From positions 1 to 56,484 of the forward strand of contig DATMQA010000072.1 of assembly GCA_035566895.1 (NCBI GenBank): DNA of 56,484 nucleotides, read 5' to 3'. The position numbers were made by a program, and so were the translations under genes. The notes below the pieces were generated by a model, which worked only from the letters and a program-made list of their open reading frames with translations, did no database searches and was not told where the DNA came from. This document shows positions 40,606-50,581 of the stretch, piece by piece; position 1 is the stretch's first letter; each line of letters opens with the position of its first letter. This DNA is from DATMQA01 sp035566895. GTDB taxonomy: Bacteria > Verrucomicrobiota > Verrucomicrobiia > Limisphaerales > UBA8199.

Positions 40606-42213
40606 TCATACATTTTCGACAGTGCGGCGGGAGTAGTTGGAAGCTTGCATCTTCCCCTGCGTGCAGGATTGCGCGTAGGTAATCAGATGGTGGGCCACGG
40701 CGGCGATATGAAAGGTGTTTTCCAGGTCGCCCCGGCGCATCAGCGACCGGAACATTTGCCAAAACTGCCGCCGGTAATTGCTGCGGATACCCACGCGCCA
40801 GATGATCCGTCGCAGGATTTGCCAGGCGCGGCTGAGGTCGGAGCGATTTAAGCGGCTCCAGGGATTGGCCGGACGGCAGCGGTTCGGATAGGTTTGGGCC
40901 GCCTGGGTGGCGAAACGGGCAAACAGGTTGGCGGGCTCATAGATTTGGGCGATGACCCGGCGCCACCGTTCGACCACGGTTTCGTAGGGCTCCAAAAAAG
41001 CGATGTTGGAATCCCGGCCCTCATCGGGGACGAGCCGTCCCGCCTTTCGCAGCCGCTCGTGGAGAGGCGTTTGCGGCAAGGCGAAAAGAAGGTTGACGGT
41101 CATGATGGGTATTTGGGATTCATTGGCAAATTCGGTGATGGCCTCGGCCGTTTCCGCCGTGTCGGTGTCCAATCCCAGGATGATTCCCGACGCCACCTCC
41201 AACCCGTGGCGGTTCATGATAGCGACGCTCTCCAAAATGGGTTTGCGCAGGTTCTGGGTTTTCTTCATGGCCCGCAGGGCGGCGGGCTGGGGCGTCTCAA
41301 TCCCGCAGAAAACGGTGATGAAAAACGCCTGTCTCATCAGTTCCAGAATCTGCGGGTGGCCGGACAGGTTTAGCGTTGCCTCGCACGATAACCTCATGCG
41401 GTAATCGTGCCGCTGCTGCCAGCGGACGAGGTGCGACAGCAAATCGGTGGCTGCCTTGGGGTTCGCAATAAAATTATCGTCCACGAAGTAGACCGCGTTT
41501 GCGCCTCCGGCCAGGAGTTGGTCGAGTTCGCGGAGGACTTGCTCTGGCGTCTTGACCCGCGGATTGCGCCCGTAGAGTCCCGGGATGTCGCAGAATTCGC
41601 AACAGTAGGGGCAACCGCTGGAAAACTGCACACTGCCGGTCAAATACAGCCGCAAGTCAATGAGGTGATAGGCCGGCGCAGGGAATTGCGCCAGGTCCAA
41701 CCGTTCCGTGGTGCGAAAGACAAGCTGTTTGCCGGGTCGCTCGATGGTATCACTCAAATGCTGGAAAAGCCGGAGGGTGCCGTCGCCGGCCTCTCCACAG
41801 TGCAACAAATCCACTTCCGGATAATACTCCGGCACAGCGGAGACCGAAGGGCCGCCGAGGGCGGTGATTTTTCCGGCACGGTGCGCGCGGCGATTGATAT
41901 CCTCAATGGCAGCCTTTTGAATGTGCATGCCGGAGATAAAAACCGCATCCGCCCAGGCAAAATCCTCCGGCGAGGCCGGCGCGATATTTTCGTCCACGAA
42001 TTTAGTTTCCCATTTTGCGGGGAGCAATGACGCCATTAGCAACAGGCCCTGCGGCGGCATGAATGCCTTGACGCCGACCAGGTCAAAGGCGTGATTGAAC
42101 GTGCCGAAAGAATGGCTATAACGCGGAAACACCAGCAGGACGCGGCGCCGGTTGTTCGGCGAGAAGGTCCACGAATGAGATGGCGCGGACTCTTTTGCGA
42201 TGGCTGACGACAT
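40606..42213 (-). CDS. B12-binding radical SAM protein
   Basis: A 535-residue enzyme. The N-terminal part is a cobalamin-binding (Rossmann-like) domain (RRVLLVFPRYSHSFGTFN, then DAVFISGMHIQKAAIEDINR and GGPSVSAVPEYYPEVDLLHCGE). The radical SAM cluster motif CxxxCxxC is in SSGCPYCCEFCDIPGLYGR. The C-terminal domain (about 390-500) resembles DUF4070. Relatives include methyltransferases of hopanoids and other lipids, but the reaction here is unknown. It is divergent from the cytochrome gene at 42350 and coupled to the CPBP gene. Confidence 0.9.
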   Translation of the reverse strand: MSSAIAKESAPSHSWTFSPNNRRRVLLVFPRYSHSFGTFNHAFDLVGVKAFMPPQGLLLMASLLPAKWETKFVDENIAPASPEDFAWADAVFISGMHIQKAAIEDINRRAHRAGKITALGGPSVSAVPEYYPEVDLLHCGEAGDGTLRLFQHLSDTIERPGKQLVFRTTERLDLAQFPAPAYHLIDLRLYLTGSVQFSSGCPYCCEFCDIPGLYGRNPRVKTPEQVLRELDQLLAGGANAVYFVDDNFIANPKAATDLLSHLVRWQQRHDYRMRLSCEATLNLSGHPQILELMRQAFFITVFCGIETPQPAALRAMKKTQNLRKPILESVAIMNRHGLEVASGIILGLDTDTAETAEAITEFANESQIPIMTVNLLFALPQTPLHERLRKAGRLVPDEGRDSNIAFLEPYETVVERWRRVIAQIYEPANLFARFATQAAQTYPNRCRPANPWSRLNRSDLSRAWQILRRIIWRVGIRSNYRRQFWQMFRSLMRRGDLENTFHIAAVAHHLITYAQSCTQGKMQASNYSRRTVENV

Positions 42214-42349
42214 TTTCTTTGTGCCTCTTGCCCAAGCGAAGGAAACTATGATTCGCTGGGGATGTCAAACCGGGAATTGCGGCCCAAATCCTCGCTTAAG
42301 ACTCGGAAATCTGCTAGCCCAACACAGCCTGTTCTGGCACTATGGGATT

Positions 42350-43702
42350 ATGCGCATTCCTCTTGTTCTCCTGGCATTGCCGGTCGTTGCGCTGAGCGCG
42401 CCCGCCCCTTCGCCAGTCACCTTTAACGAGCAGGTTGCCCCCATCATTTACCGCAATTGCTCACCCTGCCACCGGCCTGGCGAGGCCGCCCCTTTTTCCC
42501 TCTTGTCGTATCAGGACGTGGTGAGGAAGGGAAAAACCATCGCGAGAGTCACGGCCTCACGTCTCATGCCGCCCTGGAAGCCGGAACCGGCATCGTATTC
42601 GTATCGCGACGAGCGGCGGCTGACGGAGGATGATTTGGGACTGATCCAAACCTGGATCCGCCAGGGAATGCCCGAAGGCAGCGCGGCCGGGAAACCTCAG
42701 CCTCCCCATTTCGGTTCCGGCTGGCAGTTAGGGGACCCAGACCTGGTGGTGGAAATGCCGGCGGCGTACCATGTCCCGGCTGATGGACCTGACATTTATC
42801 GCAACATTGCCGTGCCCCTCGGGCTGACGGAAGATAAATGGGTCAAGGCAATCGACATGCGGCCCTCCGCCCGGCCAGTGGTTCATCACGTCCTGTACTT
42901 CGCCGATCCGAACGGTCGCGTTCACGAAAAACCGCCGCAAGGAACAGAGCCGGGCTTCAGTGGCATGCGCGCCGGCGGCGCTACCATTCCACTCGGCGGC
43001 TGGGCCGTGGGCGCTCAACCGCATTTCTTTCCCGAGGGATTGGCCCTGCGCCTTCCGAAAGGTTCCGACCTGGTGGTGCAGTATCATTTTCATCCCACGG
43101 GCAAGCCGGAAATTGAAAAGTCCGTGCTCGGCCTTTATTTCGCCAAAAAGGCCCCGGAACGAACCCTCACCCGCGTCCAAATGCCGCCGCACTACTCGCT
43201 CTTTTCAGGACTCGACATCCCCGCCGGCGAAAAAGACTTTGTTATCCGCGATTCGTACACAATGCCGGTGGCAGTGGACGGTGTGGGCATCAGCGCCCAC
43301 GCGCATTACCTGGGCAAACGGCTGAAGATGACGGCAACGTTGCCGGATGGGGGCGTGAAAACTCTACTCTTCATCAAAAACTGGGATTTCGCGTGGCAGG
43401 ACCGGTATTTTTTCCGACAACTGGTGCCGCTGCCACAAGGCACCCGCCTCGACGTTGAAATCCATTGGGACAACTCGGCGGAGAACCCGCGCAATCCCTC
43501 GAACCCGCCGGTGCCAGTGACCTGGGGCGAGGAATCAAAGGACGAGATGGGCAGTATCAGCCTGATCGCCGTGCCCCAGCAGGAATCTGACCTGGCGACG
43601 CTTCAGGGCGACCTCGGCCGGCGGGGCAAAGAAATGGCGCGCGAGCGAATGCGGGCCGACCCTGGGCTGGCGAAAAAGGTGGCTCAGCTTCTCGCCGAAT
43701 AG
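42350..43702 (+). CDS. Cytochrome c / copper type II monooxygenase-like fusion
   Basis: About 450 residues from ATG 42350, which begins a signal peptide (IPLVLLALPVVALSAPAP); a longer frame from 42200 lacks it. A single haem c motif CSPCH (Cys37, Cys40, His41) is followed by an ascorbate-dependent monooxygenase-like beta fold with probable copper ligands in VVHHVLYFADPNGR, VVQYHFHPTG and SAHAHYLGKRLKM. It is therefore a periplasmic redox enzyme with an electron-delivering haem. Such fusions are common in PVC and Acidobacteria genomes; the substrate is unknown. Transcribed divergently from the radical-SAM gene. Confidence 0.85.
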   Translation: MRIPLVLLALPVVALSAPAPSPVTFNEQVAPIIYRNCSPCHRPGEAAPFSLLSYQDVVRKGKTIARVTASRLMPPWKPEPASYSYRDERRLTEDDLGLIQTWIRQGMPEGSAAGKPQPPHFGSGWQLGDPDLVVEMPAAYHVPADGPDIYRNIAVPLGLTEDKWVKAIDMRPSARPVVHHVLYFADPNGRVHEKPPQGTEPGFSGMRAGGATIPLGGWAVGAQPHFFPEGLALRLPKGSDLVVQYHFHPTGKPEIEKSVLGLYFAKKAPERTLTRVQMPPHYSLFSGLDIPAGEKDFVIRDSYTMPVAVDGVGISAHAHYLGKRLKMTATLPDGGVKTLLFIKNWDFAWQDRYFFRQLVPLPQGTRLDVEIHWDNSAENPRNPSNPPVPVTWGEESKDEMGSISLIAVPQQESDLATLQGDLGRRGKEMARERMRADPGLAKKVAQLLAE

Positions 43703-43805
43703 ACAGGCAGGAGCCGAGTGAGGAGGCTCAAATTATCTGGATTTTCGGGCCTGATCAGAGCCTCTTTACGTCGGCTGCGACAATTCCCACCGAATTCGCA
43801 GGGCG

Positions 43806-45386
43806 TCAACCTTGGAGGGCAGTCGCGATCAGCTCGCGAAGGCCGAAGACTCCATTTACCGCCAAACCGGGAGTCCAAAGTGGATTTTGGGCCAAAAACG
43901 AGCTGCTATCGCCCAGCAGGATTCCGACGAAAGTTTCGGCAACGATACGTCCGCCGACAGGGCCCAGTTTTCGCGTTTTAATCTTCCGGTCGCCCTTGGT
44001 GGTTTTAATCGTCACTTCGGTTTCCACGGTTTCGGCCAGGACGTAGGTCCAGAGGGGGCAATTCTCCTTGAACGCCGGGTCGATTTGATCAATCGGGCCG
44101 ATGATGTCCGCCGGAGCGCCGGTGAACTTGCCGATAAGGATTTGGCTGTCAGGCAGAGGCTTTAATCCCATCGCGCGAGCGATGTCCTGGCCGGTGGGCA
44201 GTCGCATCCGCCAGCCACGTTCCAGATTCCGGAGGGCGAGGATGTTGGGATTGATGGCGACTGAGGGAGGGAGGTTGCCGAGCGGGTTAACGAGGGAGGT
44301 GTCGATTTTATAGGCGAGCTGAGTGCGGGTCTTGTTGCCCGGGTCATTGGGGTTGTTCGGATCGCCGGGATCACGCGGTTCAAGATCAACGAAAAGGTTC
44401 CAGTCAATCGCCCAGTTGGCGGGAAACTCACGAAATCCGGTAAGACCCTTGAGCGGGTCATTAAAAGTGAAGATAGAGAGCGGGCCGACGGTTTCGCTCA
44501 AGCGATATCCCGGGCGCACCATCGAATGGCCAAAGCGATAAGCGGCCGCGGAGAACTCGAGCGGCATGAAGAGATCTTCCTTTGGGTGATAGAACTCCAG
44601 GTGGGGCTCGTGCAACCGATGATTGCTTTTCTTCCCGACATGCGGCACCACCTGGTCCAGAACTTCCCGGGAGACGAGCGCGGGCAGGAAGTCATTCAGC
44701 ACGGCCCATTGGTAGTGGAATCGGACCTCGCGCTGAACCTCAGTAAAAGACCAATCGGGGTGGTCGGCGGCAAGCTTGTTATGAAAGCGGTGAAAAAGAC
44801 CCTGAAGCTGAGAGACGATGATGTTCTCATCGTTTCGCGGATCGCCAATGATCGCCCGCCGAGGGTTTGTCTGGGGGGCGTTGACCTGGCTGCGCGGCAG
44901 ATCTCGCGCCCTGGGATTGGCGGCGGCCCCGGTCAATTGTCGGCCCAGGATGAAGGCCCTTCCGTCTTCAAAAAGGTAAGGCTGATCGTCTGGTCCACGG
45001 CCGTACACGTTATCCAGGTCAAAACGCGGGGTGCGGAAGTCAACCAACGCATCGGGATCGTTTTGCTTTTGCAGACTGCTGGCAGGATCAAAGGTCAGGT
45101 CGTGATCGATGAACTGACCGAAATAGGTGTAGGCTGCCGGGATGCCGCCTTCCTCAGTGTCGGGCCCATCTTTTGGGTCGGCCGGGTCGGCCGGGGAAAT
45201 CATTTTACCGGCGAGCACAGCCAGCGCCGCCAATGTGTGTTGATCATCGTCTCCGAAATCCGCCGGGGGCAGCGCGCGGAAGATGCGGCCGAAGGGGCCG
45301 CCGAAGAGAGGCGAGCTTCTGGAAAGGTTGGCGCCTCGAAGTCCCGTACCGTGAGGGCGAGGACGAGTTACGTTTTGAGCGGCCAT
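43806..45386 (-). CDS. Animal-type haem peroxidase
   Basis: About 526 residues from ATG 45386, which has AGGA upstream (the frame opens at 45425). It has the peroxidasin-like fold: distal His in TYFGQFIDHDLTFDP, substrate and calcium region around RGPDDQPYLFED, the proximal His in AAYRFGHSMVRPGY, and the conserved EVQREVRFHYQWAVLNDFLP and FHRFHNKLA helices. Bacterial members oxidise halides or organic substrates. No signal peptide is visible at either start, which is unusual for the family if the product acts outside. It is a single gene, divergent from the FG-GAP/cohesin gene. Confidence 0.9.
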   Translation of the reverse strand: MAAQNVTRPRPHGTGLRGANLSRSSPLFGGPFGRIFRALPPADFGDDDQHTLAALAVLAGKMISPADPADPKDGPDTEEGGIPAAYTYFGQFIDHDLTFDPASSLQKQNDPDALVDFRTPRFDLDNVYGRGPDDQPYLFEDGRAFILGRQLTGAAANPRARDLPRSQVNAPQTNPRRAIIGDPRNDENIIVSQLQGLFHRFHNKLAADHPDWSFTEVQREVRFHYQWAVLNDFLPALVSREVLDQVVPHVGKKSNHRLHEPHLEFYHPKEDLFMPLEFSAAAYRFGHSMVRPGYRLSETVGPLSIFTFNDPLKGLTGFREFPANWAIDWNLFVDLEPRDPGDPNNPNDPGNKTRTQLAYKIDTSLVNPLGNLPPSVAINPNILALRNLERGWRMRLPTGQDIARAMGLKPLPDSQILIGKFTGAPADIIGPIDQIDPAFKENCPLWTYVLAETVETEVTIKTTKGDRKIKTRKLGPVGGRIVAETFVGILLGDSSSFLAQNPLWTPGLAVNGVFGLRELIATALQG

Positions 45387-45625
45387 TTTATTTTTCCTTT
45401 CTGTTGCTGCCCTAATGTGTAGCACATGCGGCCTGCCTTCGTGTCTGGGGCCAATACCCCATTACAAGGGTCGCGAGCGTTTAACAGTTAGGCCTGCGCT
45501 TGTGATTGATGATCCCTGGGGGGCACGAATTATCCGAGTTGGGTCTATGGGGTCATGACCGATCCCACCGAGGCGACGAATGTGACCTTGATTCAACGAG
45601 GACTGCTTGCCATCATTCAGCTAGA

Positions 45626-48600
45626 ATGAACCGCACCCAAACACAATTCTCATCCAGCAACACACAATCCGCGGGTCGTTGCTCGAAACCGGCCGTCGGG
45701 CTCACGCTGGTTTTTTCGATGCTCACTTTCCTGACCGCCTTCGCCTATTCCACGAACTGCGTTATCACCGGGTTCAGTCCCATCGCGGCGCCCATGGGGG
45801 CAAGTGTTGCCATTACCGGCACCAACTTCAGCACGAATCCCGCCGGGGACGTAGTCTATTTCGGCGCGGTCCGCGCGCAGGTAACCTCGGCCAGCGTGAC
45901 TAACCTCACGGTCACAGTGCCCGCCGGTGCTGTCTATGGACCGATCACTGCGACGGTGAACGGACGGACGGCCTACACCGGTTCCGCTTTCCTGCCCACC
46001 TTCGCCGGCGGAGGCCTGGCGATTGACGCGAACAGTTTTGCCCCTTCCTTCAACCTGAGCGCCGACAACGGGCCAATCCAGGTCGTGCTCGCGGATCTCG
46101 ACGGCGACGGCAACCCGGACCTGCTGGTGGCCAATGCCTACGACCACACCATCTCGATCTACCGGAATACGAGCACCAACGGGTTGCTGGCCCCAGCCTC
46201 GTTTGCCCCGCGGATAACCTTCCAGCGAGCCGAGGCCAGCGACAGTCCCCTAAACGTCCTGACCGCGGACATCGACGGCGACGGAAAATTGGACCTGGTT
46301 GTTCCCGATTATGCCGCCAGTGTGGTCTCGATTTACCGCAATCTCTCCACTCCAGGAAACATTTCCACCAATTCCTTCGCTGCGCCCGTGAATTTCCCGG
46401 TCGGCCCTTCGCCCAGGGGCGTGGCGGTGATGGACCTGGATGGAGATGGCCGGCCCGAAATTGTTACCGCCAATACCGGCAACGCGACCGTTTCGATCTT
46501 GCGCAATTTGGCTTCGCCGGGCGCCCTCACCACCAACTCGTTCGCACCCGAATTCGAGCTTCCGGTCGGGGACAGCCCGCAAGCGGTGGCCGTCGCCGAC
46601 CTCGATGGCGATGGTCTTCCGGACCTGATGGTCGCCAACGCCAACTCGGCATTCGTCTCGATCTATCAAAACATCGGTTCGCCTACCGGCATCTCCAGCA
46701 ACTCGTTCGCGCCGAGGCTCGACCTGCCCGCCATGACCGGGTGCATCGCGATCACCGCGGGCGATCTCGATAGCGATGGCCAGAGCGAACTCCTTTTCGG
46801 TTCCTACTCCAGCCAAACGATTGCTGTCTGCCGCAACCTCGCCACTCCGGGATTGCTGACGACGAATTCGTTTGCGCCCAGGATCGAATTCGGCACTCCC
46901 GGCCGTGTGCACAACATTGTCCTCAGCGATGTCAATGGCGACGCGAAGCCGGACGTCGTCATCGTTACCGAATTGAACAGCGCTCTCTCCGTTTTCCAAA
47001 ACGTGAGCACCCCCGGCACTTTCACCAATACGTCGCTGGCGGCGCGCGTCGATTACGGCACCGGCTTCAATGCCTGGGGCGTCGCTGTCGGCGATCTCAA
47101 CGGAGATGGCCGGCCGGACATAGTTTTCGCGAACAGCTACGATCCAAGCATCAGTATTTATCAAAACGTAGTGGCCAGTCCACCCGTCATCGTTTCAGAA
47201 CCCGCCGAGACTTCCGTGACGCAAGGCCTCGATGTGACTTTATCGGTCACCGCAGCGCCGCCGCTCGCTTTGACCTATCAGTGGCTTTTCCGCGGGGCTC
47301 CCATCACCGGGGCCACCAACGCAACGCTCACTTTGACCAACGTCCTCTTCTCTCAGGCTGGCCTTTATGCCGTGCTGGTGACCAACACCTTCGGGTGGAC
47401 CCCCAGCTCCAATGCGCTGCTTACCGTCGATGCGCCGGTCCTGGTCGGCGGCATCAATGTCTCCGCGGGCGGCATTGCCACCGTTCCCATTATCCTGGAC
47501 GCCAGCGGCCAGGAAAACGGCTTGGGCTTCAGTCTGAACTTCGACCCTGCGGTGCTGACCTACATGGGTGCCACCCTGAGTGGCGGCGCCCCGGGCGCGG
47601 TTCTTTTCGCCAACACCAGCTTGCTCAACAGCGGCAAATTGGGGCTCGCGCTGGCCTTGCCCTCCGGTTCGACCTTCGCCGCGGGGACCCAGCAAGTCCT
47701 TCAGGTCAGCTTCTCAGCCGCCATCATTTCCGTGGCCAATGCTTCAACCGAAATTGACTTTGCCGACCATCCCACGCCGCGCCAGCTTTGGGACCCGCAG
47801 TTCAACCCGCTGGGCGCCGCCTGGTTTGGCGCTGCCGTCTCCGTCGCCGCCGCCACGGCCTTCGAAGGCGACGTCTTTCCGCGTCCCGGTGGCGACAACA
47901 GCGTTACCCTGCTCGACTGGCTCCAAGTGGGCCGCTATGTGGCGCGGTTGGATTATCCGACTAACGCGGCTGAGTTTCAGCAGGCCGATTGCGCGCCGCG
48001 CTCGACCCTGGGCGACGGGGCGATCAAAGTCACCGACTGGGTTCAGGCTGGCCGCTACGCCGCCGGACTGGACCCTTTGACTCCGGCGGGCGGGCCGACC
48101 AACGAACTTGCCGTGGCCGGCGCGGGACCATCGGCCTTGCGGTTGATAACGCTCAGCAGTACCCCGTTCATGCCGGGGCAGGGGGGCACTGTCAGTTTAA
48201 ATCTCGCGTCGCAGGGCAATGAGAACGCTCTCGGGTTCAGCCTCTCGTTCAATCCTGCCGCGGTGGCCTTCACCAGCGCCAACCTTGGCGGCGGTGCGGG
48301 TGGCGCAACTCTCTACGTCAATACCAATCAGGTCAGCTCCGGGCGAGTTGGTGTCGCCCTGGCGCTGGGGGTTGGCGGCGCCTTTGCTGCGGGCACCCGC
48401 GAACTTGTCCGGGCGAACTTCCGTCCCTTGCCCGGCACGACCGGCAGTTTCGGCCTTACGTTCACCGACCAACCCGTCCCGCGCGAAGTCTCCGACGCTT
48501 CGGCCACGGCCCTGCCGGCCAGTTTTGTCAACGCGGTCCTCGCGATTAATTCCCCGCTGGTTTTGCGAATCGCGCGTTCGAACCAAAACATTATTTTGGC

Positions 48601-48769
48601 CTGGCCTCTCTGGGCGACGAATTTTTCACTCCAGGAGGCCTCCCCGGCTTTGACTCCCGCGGGTGGCTGGACAAATCTTTCCGTTACCGCCGCAGCGAGC
48701 AATAACGAGAACGTCGTCGTCCTTCCCCTCGGCAGCACCAATAAATTCTACCGGTTGTTTCATCCCTAG
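45626..48769 (+). CDS. Secreted FG-GAP protein with two cohesin-like domains and dockerin-like repeats
   Basis: About 1047 residues from ATG 45626; the longer frame to 45506 lacks a signal peptide. Order: signal (LTLVFSMLTFLTAFA), IPT/TIG domain (ITGFSPIAAPMGASVAITG), about seven FG-GAP repeats (VLADLDGDGNPDLLVANAY and similar, forming a Ca-binding propeller), an Ig-like domain (PLALTYQWLFRGAPITGATN), cohesin-like domain 1 (VPIILDASGQENGLGFSLNF), two dockerin-like Asp-rich repeats (GGDNSVTLLDWLQVGRYVAR and LGDGAIKVTDWVQAGRYAAG), then cohesin-like domain 2 (VSLNLASQGNENALGFSLSF). The C-terminus is a verrucomicrobial FYRLFHP-type tail. Carrying both partner types suggests self-assembly or anchoring of several proteins. 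The cohesin and dockerin calls come from sequence resemblance only. Confidence 0.82.
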   Translation: MNRTQTQFSSSNTQSAGRCSKPAVGLTLVFSMLTFLTAFAYSTNCVITGFSPIAAPMGASVAITGTNFSTNPAGDVVYFGAVRAQVTSASVTNLTVTVPAGAVYGPITATVNGRTAYTGSAFLPTFAGGGLAIDANSFAPSFNLSADNGPIQVVLADLDGDGNPDLLVANAYDHTISIYRNTSTNGLLAPASFAPRITFQRAEASDSPLNVLTADIDGDGKLDLVVPDYAASVVSIYRNLSTPGNISTNSFAAPVNFPVGPSPRGVAVMDLDGDGRPEIVTANTGNATVSILRNLASPGALTTNSFAPEFELPVGDSPQAVAVADLDGDGLPDLMVANANSAFVSIYQNIGSPTGISSNSFAPRLDLPAMTGCIAITAGDLDSDGQSELLFGSYSSQTIAVCRNLATPGLLTTNSFAPRIEFGTPGRVHNIVLSDVNGDAKPDVVIVTELNSALSVFQNVSTPGTFTNTSLAARVDYGTGFNAWGVAVGDLNGDGRPDIVFANSYDPSISIYQNVVASPPVIVSEPAETSVTQGLDVTLSVTAAPPLALTYQWLFRGAPITGATNATLTLTNVLFSQAGLYAVLVTNTFGWTPSSNALLTVDAPVLVGGINVSAGGIATVPIILDASGQENGLGFSLNFDPAVLTYMGATLSGGAPGAVLFANTSLLNSGKLGLALALPSGSTFAAGTQQVLQVSFSAAIISVANASTEIDFADHPTPRQLWDPQFNPLGAAWFGAAVSVAAATAFEGDVFPRPGGDNSVTLLDWLQVGRYVARLDYPTNAAEFQQADCAPRSTLGDGAIKVTDWVQAGRYAAGLDPLTPAGGPTNELAVAGAGPSALRLITLSSTPFMPGQGGTVSLNLASQGNENALGFSLSFNPAAVAFTSANLGGGAGGATLYVNTNQVSSGRVGVALALGVGGAFAAGTRELVRANFRPLPGTTGSFGLTFTDQPVPREVSDASATALPASFVNAVLAINSPLVLRIARSNQNIILAWPLWATNFSLQEASPALTPAGGWTNLSVTAAASNNENVVVLPLGSTNKFYRLFHP

Positions 48770-48810
48770 CGGAATACACGAAGGGCAGGGGCCAAATCGC
48801 CTTCGGAGAT

Positions 48811-49401
48811 TTACTTTGGTTCCTCAGTGACCACCGTAAACTGGCGCTCGCCCGTATTATAGACGACGACGGACCGCAGCGACTCGTGGCCGAGAACCTT
48901 CGCCTGGTGTGGCACGCCCGCCGGCACGCGCAGCGCATCACCCGCCTTTAGAATCACGGTCTCCTTGCCGACGCGCTGCTCGCACCGCCCCGAGAGCACA
49001 TAAATCACCTCGTCGGAATTGCTATGGACGTGCAACGGATTGGACTGCCCGACGTTGAGCTCGACGACGCCGAGCGTCAAAGGGGAGCCGGGTTCGAGCT
49101 TCGCATTCATGAGCCAGCGGAGAGAGCCCCACGTTGATTTGTCCTCTGCCACGCGATTAAGGCTCTGCACGCGAGCGGCCAGCGGCGGGTTCGCGGGCGA
49201 GTCTGTTTCGCCGGGTTTGCGTGCCTCGGCCGCGAGGACCGCGGCCACCGCCAGGGCCATGAACAACAGGGCGGGCGCCAAATAAAGAACCGCCCGCGCG
49301 CGTTCGCCCTTGACCTTTCTGCCGGTTATAGAGGAGCCGGATACGACGGGGTTGCGTGCGGGCTGGGAAACGAGAGGAGCAGATTCTTGGGGGATATTCA
49401 T
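48811..49401 (-). CDS. Membrane-anchored cupin
   Basis: A 196-residue protein with one N-terminal membrane segment (AVLYLAPALLFMALAVAAVLA) and a C-terminal cupin_2 domain. Motif 1 is PLHVHSNSDEVIYVLSG and motif 2 is GDALRVPAGVPHQ, with metal-binding His residues. The function of such single cupins ranges from dioxygenase to sugar isomerase; no substrate is evident. It is convergent with the FG-GAP gene. Confidence 0.85.
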   Translation of the reverse strand: MNIPQESAPLVSQPARNPVVSGSSITGRKVKGERARAVLYLAPALLFMALAVAAVLAAEARKPGETDSPANPPLAARVQSLNRVAEDKSTWGSLRWLMNAKLEPGSPLTLGVVELNVGQSNPLHVHSNSDEVIYVLSGRCEQRVGKETVILKAGDALRVPAGVPHQAKVLGHESLRSVVVYNTGERQFTVVTEEPK

Positions 49402-49723
49402 GGCCGATAGCCTGGCACATGAAGCTGACTGAAGCCAGCGAAGAGCGCATGGAAAGCGAATTGGTTCCTTCGTCCGAATTCAGCCTTGGCCTGGGGTTTC
49501 CCGCAGGACGCTGGTCTCGGCAGGTGCGGGTTCGCGCAGACCCAGATACTCGTCAATTTCCGGTTGGACACCCTCTTCGCTATGTGGGATTATGCGGCGA
49601 GAATGAGCCACCCCCAAAGCCATTCGCGCTTACGCGCACAGCAAGAAAACTGGCAGCGCGGCAAAAAGCAAATTCCCATTAGTAGTTTATAATGCTGGCT
49701 GGAGTTTGAAGACATAGCCCGAT
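49402..49723. other. Intergenic region with a possible 47-codon ORF
   Basis: No clear gene. On the minus strand 49480-49623 could encode 47 residues (MALGVAHSRRIIP, then VQPEIDEYLGLREPAP). The acidic/Pro-rich sequence looks like a natural protein end, but there is no Shine-Dalgarno sequence and no family. It is listed only so that it is not lost. Confidence 0.25.
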
Positions 49724-50581
49724 ATGAAATCATTTTCCCGTTGGCACCCCGCAGGTCTGACGGCCCTCTTAATATTTTGCCTGGGGCCAGTCTCTGCCCA
49801 GATAGTTTTTACTGACAATTTTGACGCCGGAGCATCTCCACTTTGGAGCAATTTGCGCGGCAATTGGGCCAGCAGCGGCGGGGTCTATTATGCCACGCAG
49901 CCGAATAACATACCGGCTACCTTCACAGGTTTGCCCTTCGTACTGCAGAATTTCGCGATCGACGTGGATATCAACCAGGTCGCCGATGGGGGCATTTGGC
50001 TGCGCTCGGATGCTTCCGGTACTAATGGCGTCCTGCTGGTAACGGGCGGTTACGGGTGGGGAAGCGGCAATCGCGGACCCAACGCGGGACGTTCACTTTA
50101 TTGGCACGTGATCACCGACGCCAATTATAATAACCCACCTATTCTGAACCCCGTGTTCAACGTCTTTACCAACCCCGGAGTCCAAAACGTCCATCTGCGC
50201 ATCGAAGTCGTCGACAACCAATACTCTGCCTTCGTGAACGGCTCCACCAATGCCACCACCTCACTCCTGGAAACCAATCGCACATACTCCTCCGGGCACG
50301 TCGGGCTATACGACTTCTCATCGCAGACTTTCGACAACTTCGTCCTCCAGATTCCTCCGGGATTCGGGCCTTACAGCCTGGCCATCACCAGCGGGTCACC
50401 ACAACGGGTGACACTCTTATGGACTACCAACGCTGTGGGCTGGGCATTGGAATCAGCCGTCTCGCCGGTTGGTTCCATCTGGAATTCGGTGACAAACGCA
50501 CCCTTGTCTGCCGGCACAAATTTTGCCGTAACCGTTCCGTCCACGAGCAGCCAACAGCTCTTCCGCCTTCGCAAGCAATGA
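49724..50581 (+). CDS. Secreted beta-sandwich protein (laminin G-like)
   Basis: A 285-residue protein with a signal peptide (LTALLIFCLGPVSAQ). The mature part begins VFTDNFDAGASPLWSNLRG and has the strand pattern of a concanavalin/laminin G-like sandwich (IDVDINQVADGGIWLRSD, HLRIEVVDNQYSAFVNGS, GHVGLYDFSSQTFDNFVL). This is the fold of many sugar-binding modules in this phylum. A short C-terminal Ig-like domain (VTLLWTTNAVGWALE) follows. There are no catalytic residues that I can name. It is followed by a REP-type region. Confidence 0.8.
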   Translation: MKSFSRWHPAGLTALLIFCLGPVSAQIVFTDNFDAGASPLWSNLRGNWASSGGVYYATQPNNIPATFTGLPFVLQNFAIDVDINQVADGGIWLRSDASGTNGVLLVTGGYGWGSGNRGPNAGRSLYWHVITDANYNNPPILNPVFNVFTNPGVQNVHLRIEVVDNQYSAFVNGSTNATTSLLETNRTYSSGHVGLYDFSSQTFDNFVLQIPPGFGPYSLAITSGSPQRVTLLWTTNAVGWALESAVSPVGSIWNSVTNAPLSAGTNFAVTVPSTSSQQLFRLRKQ

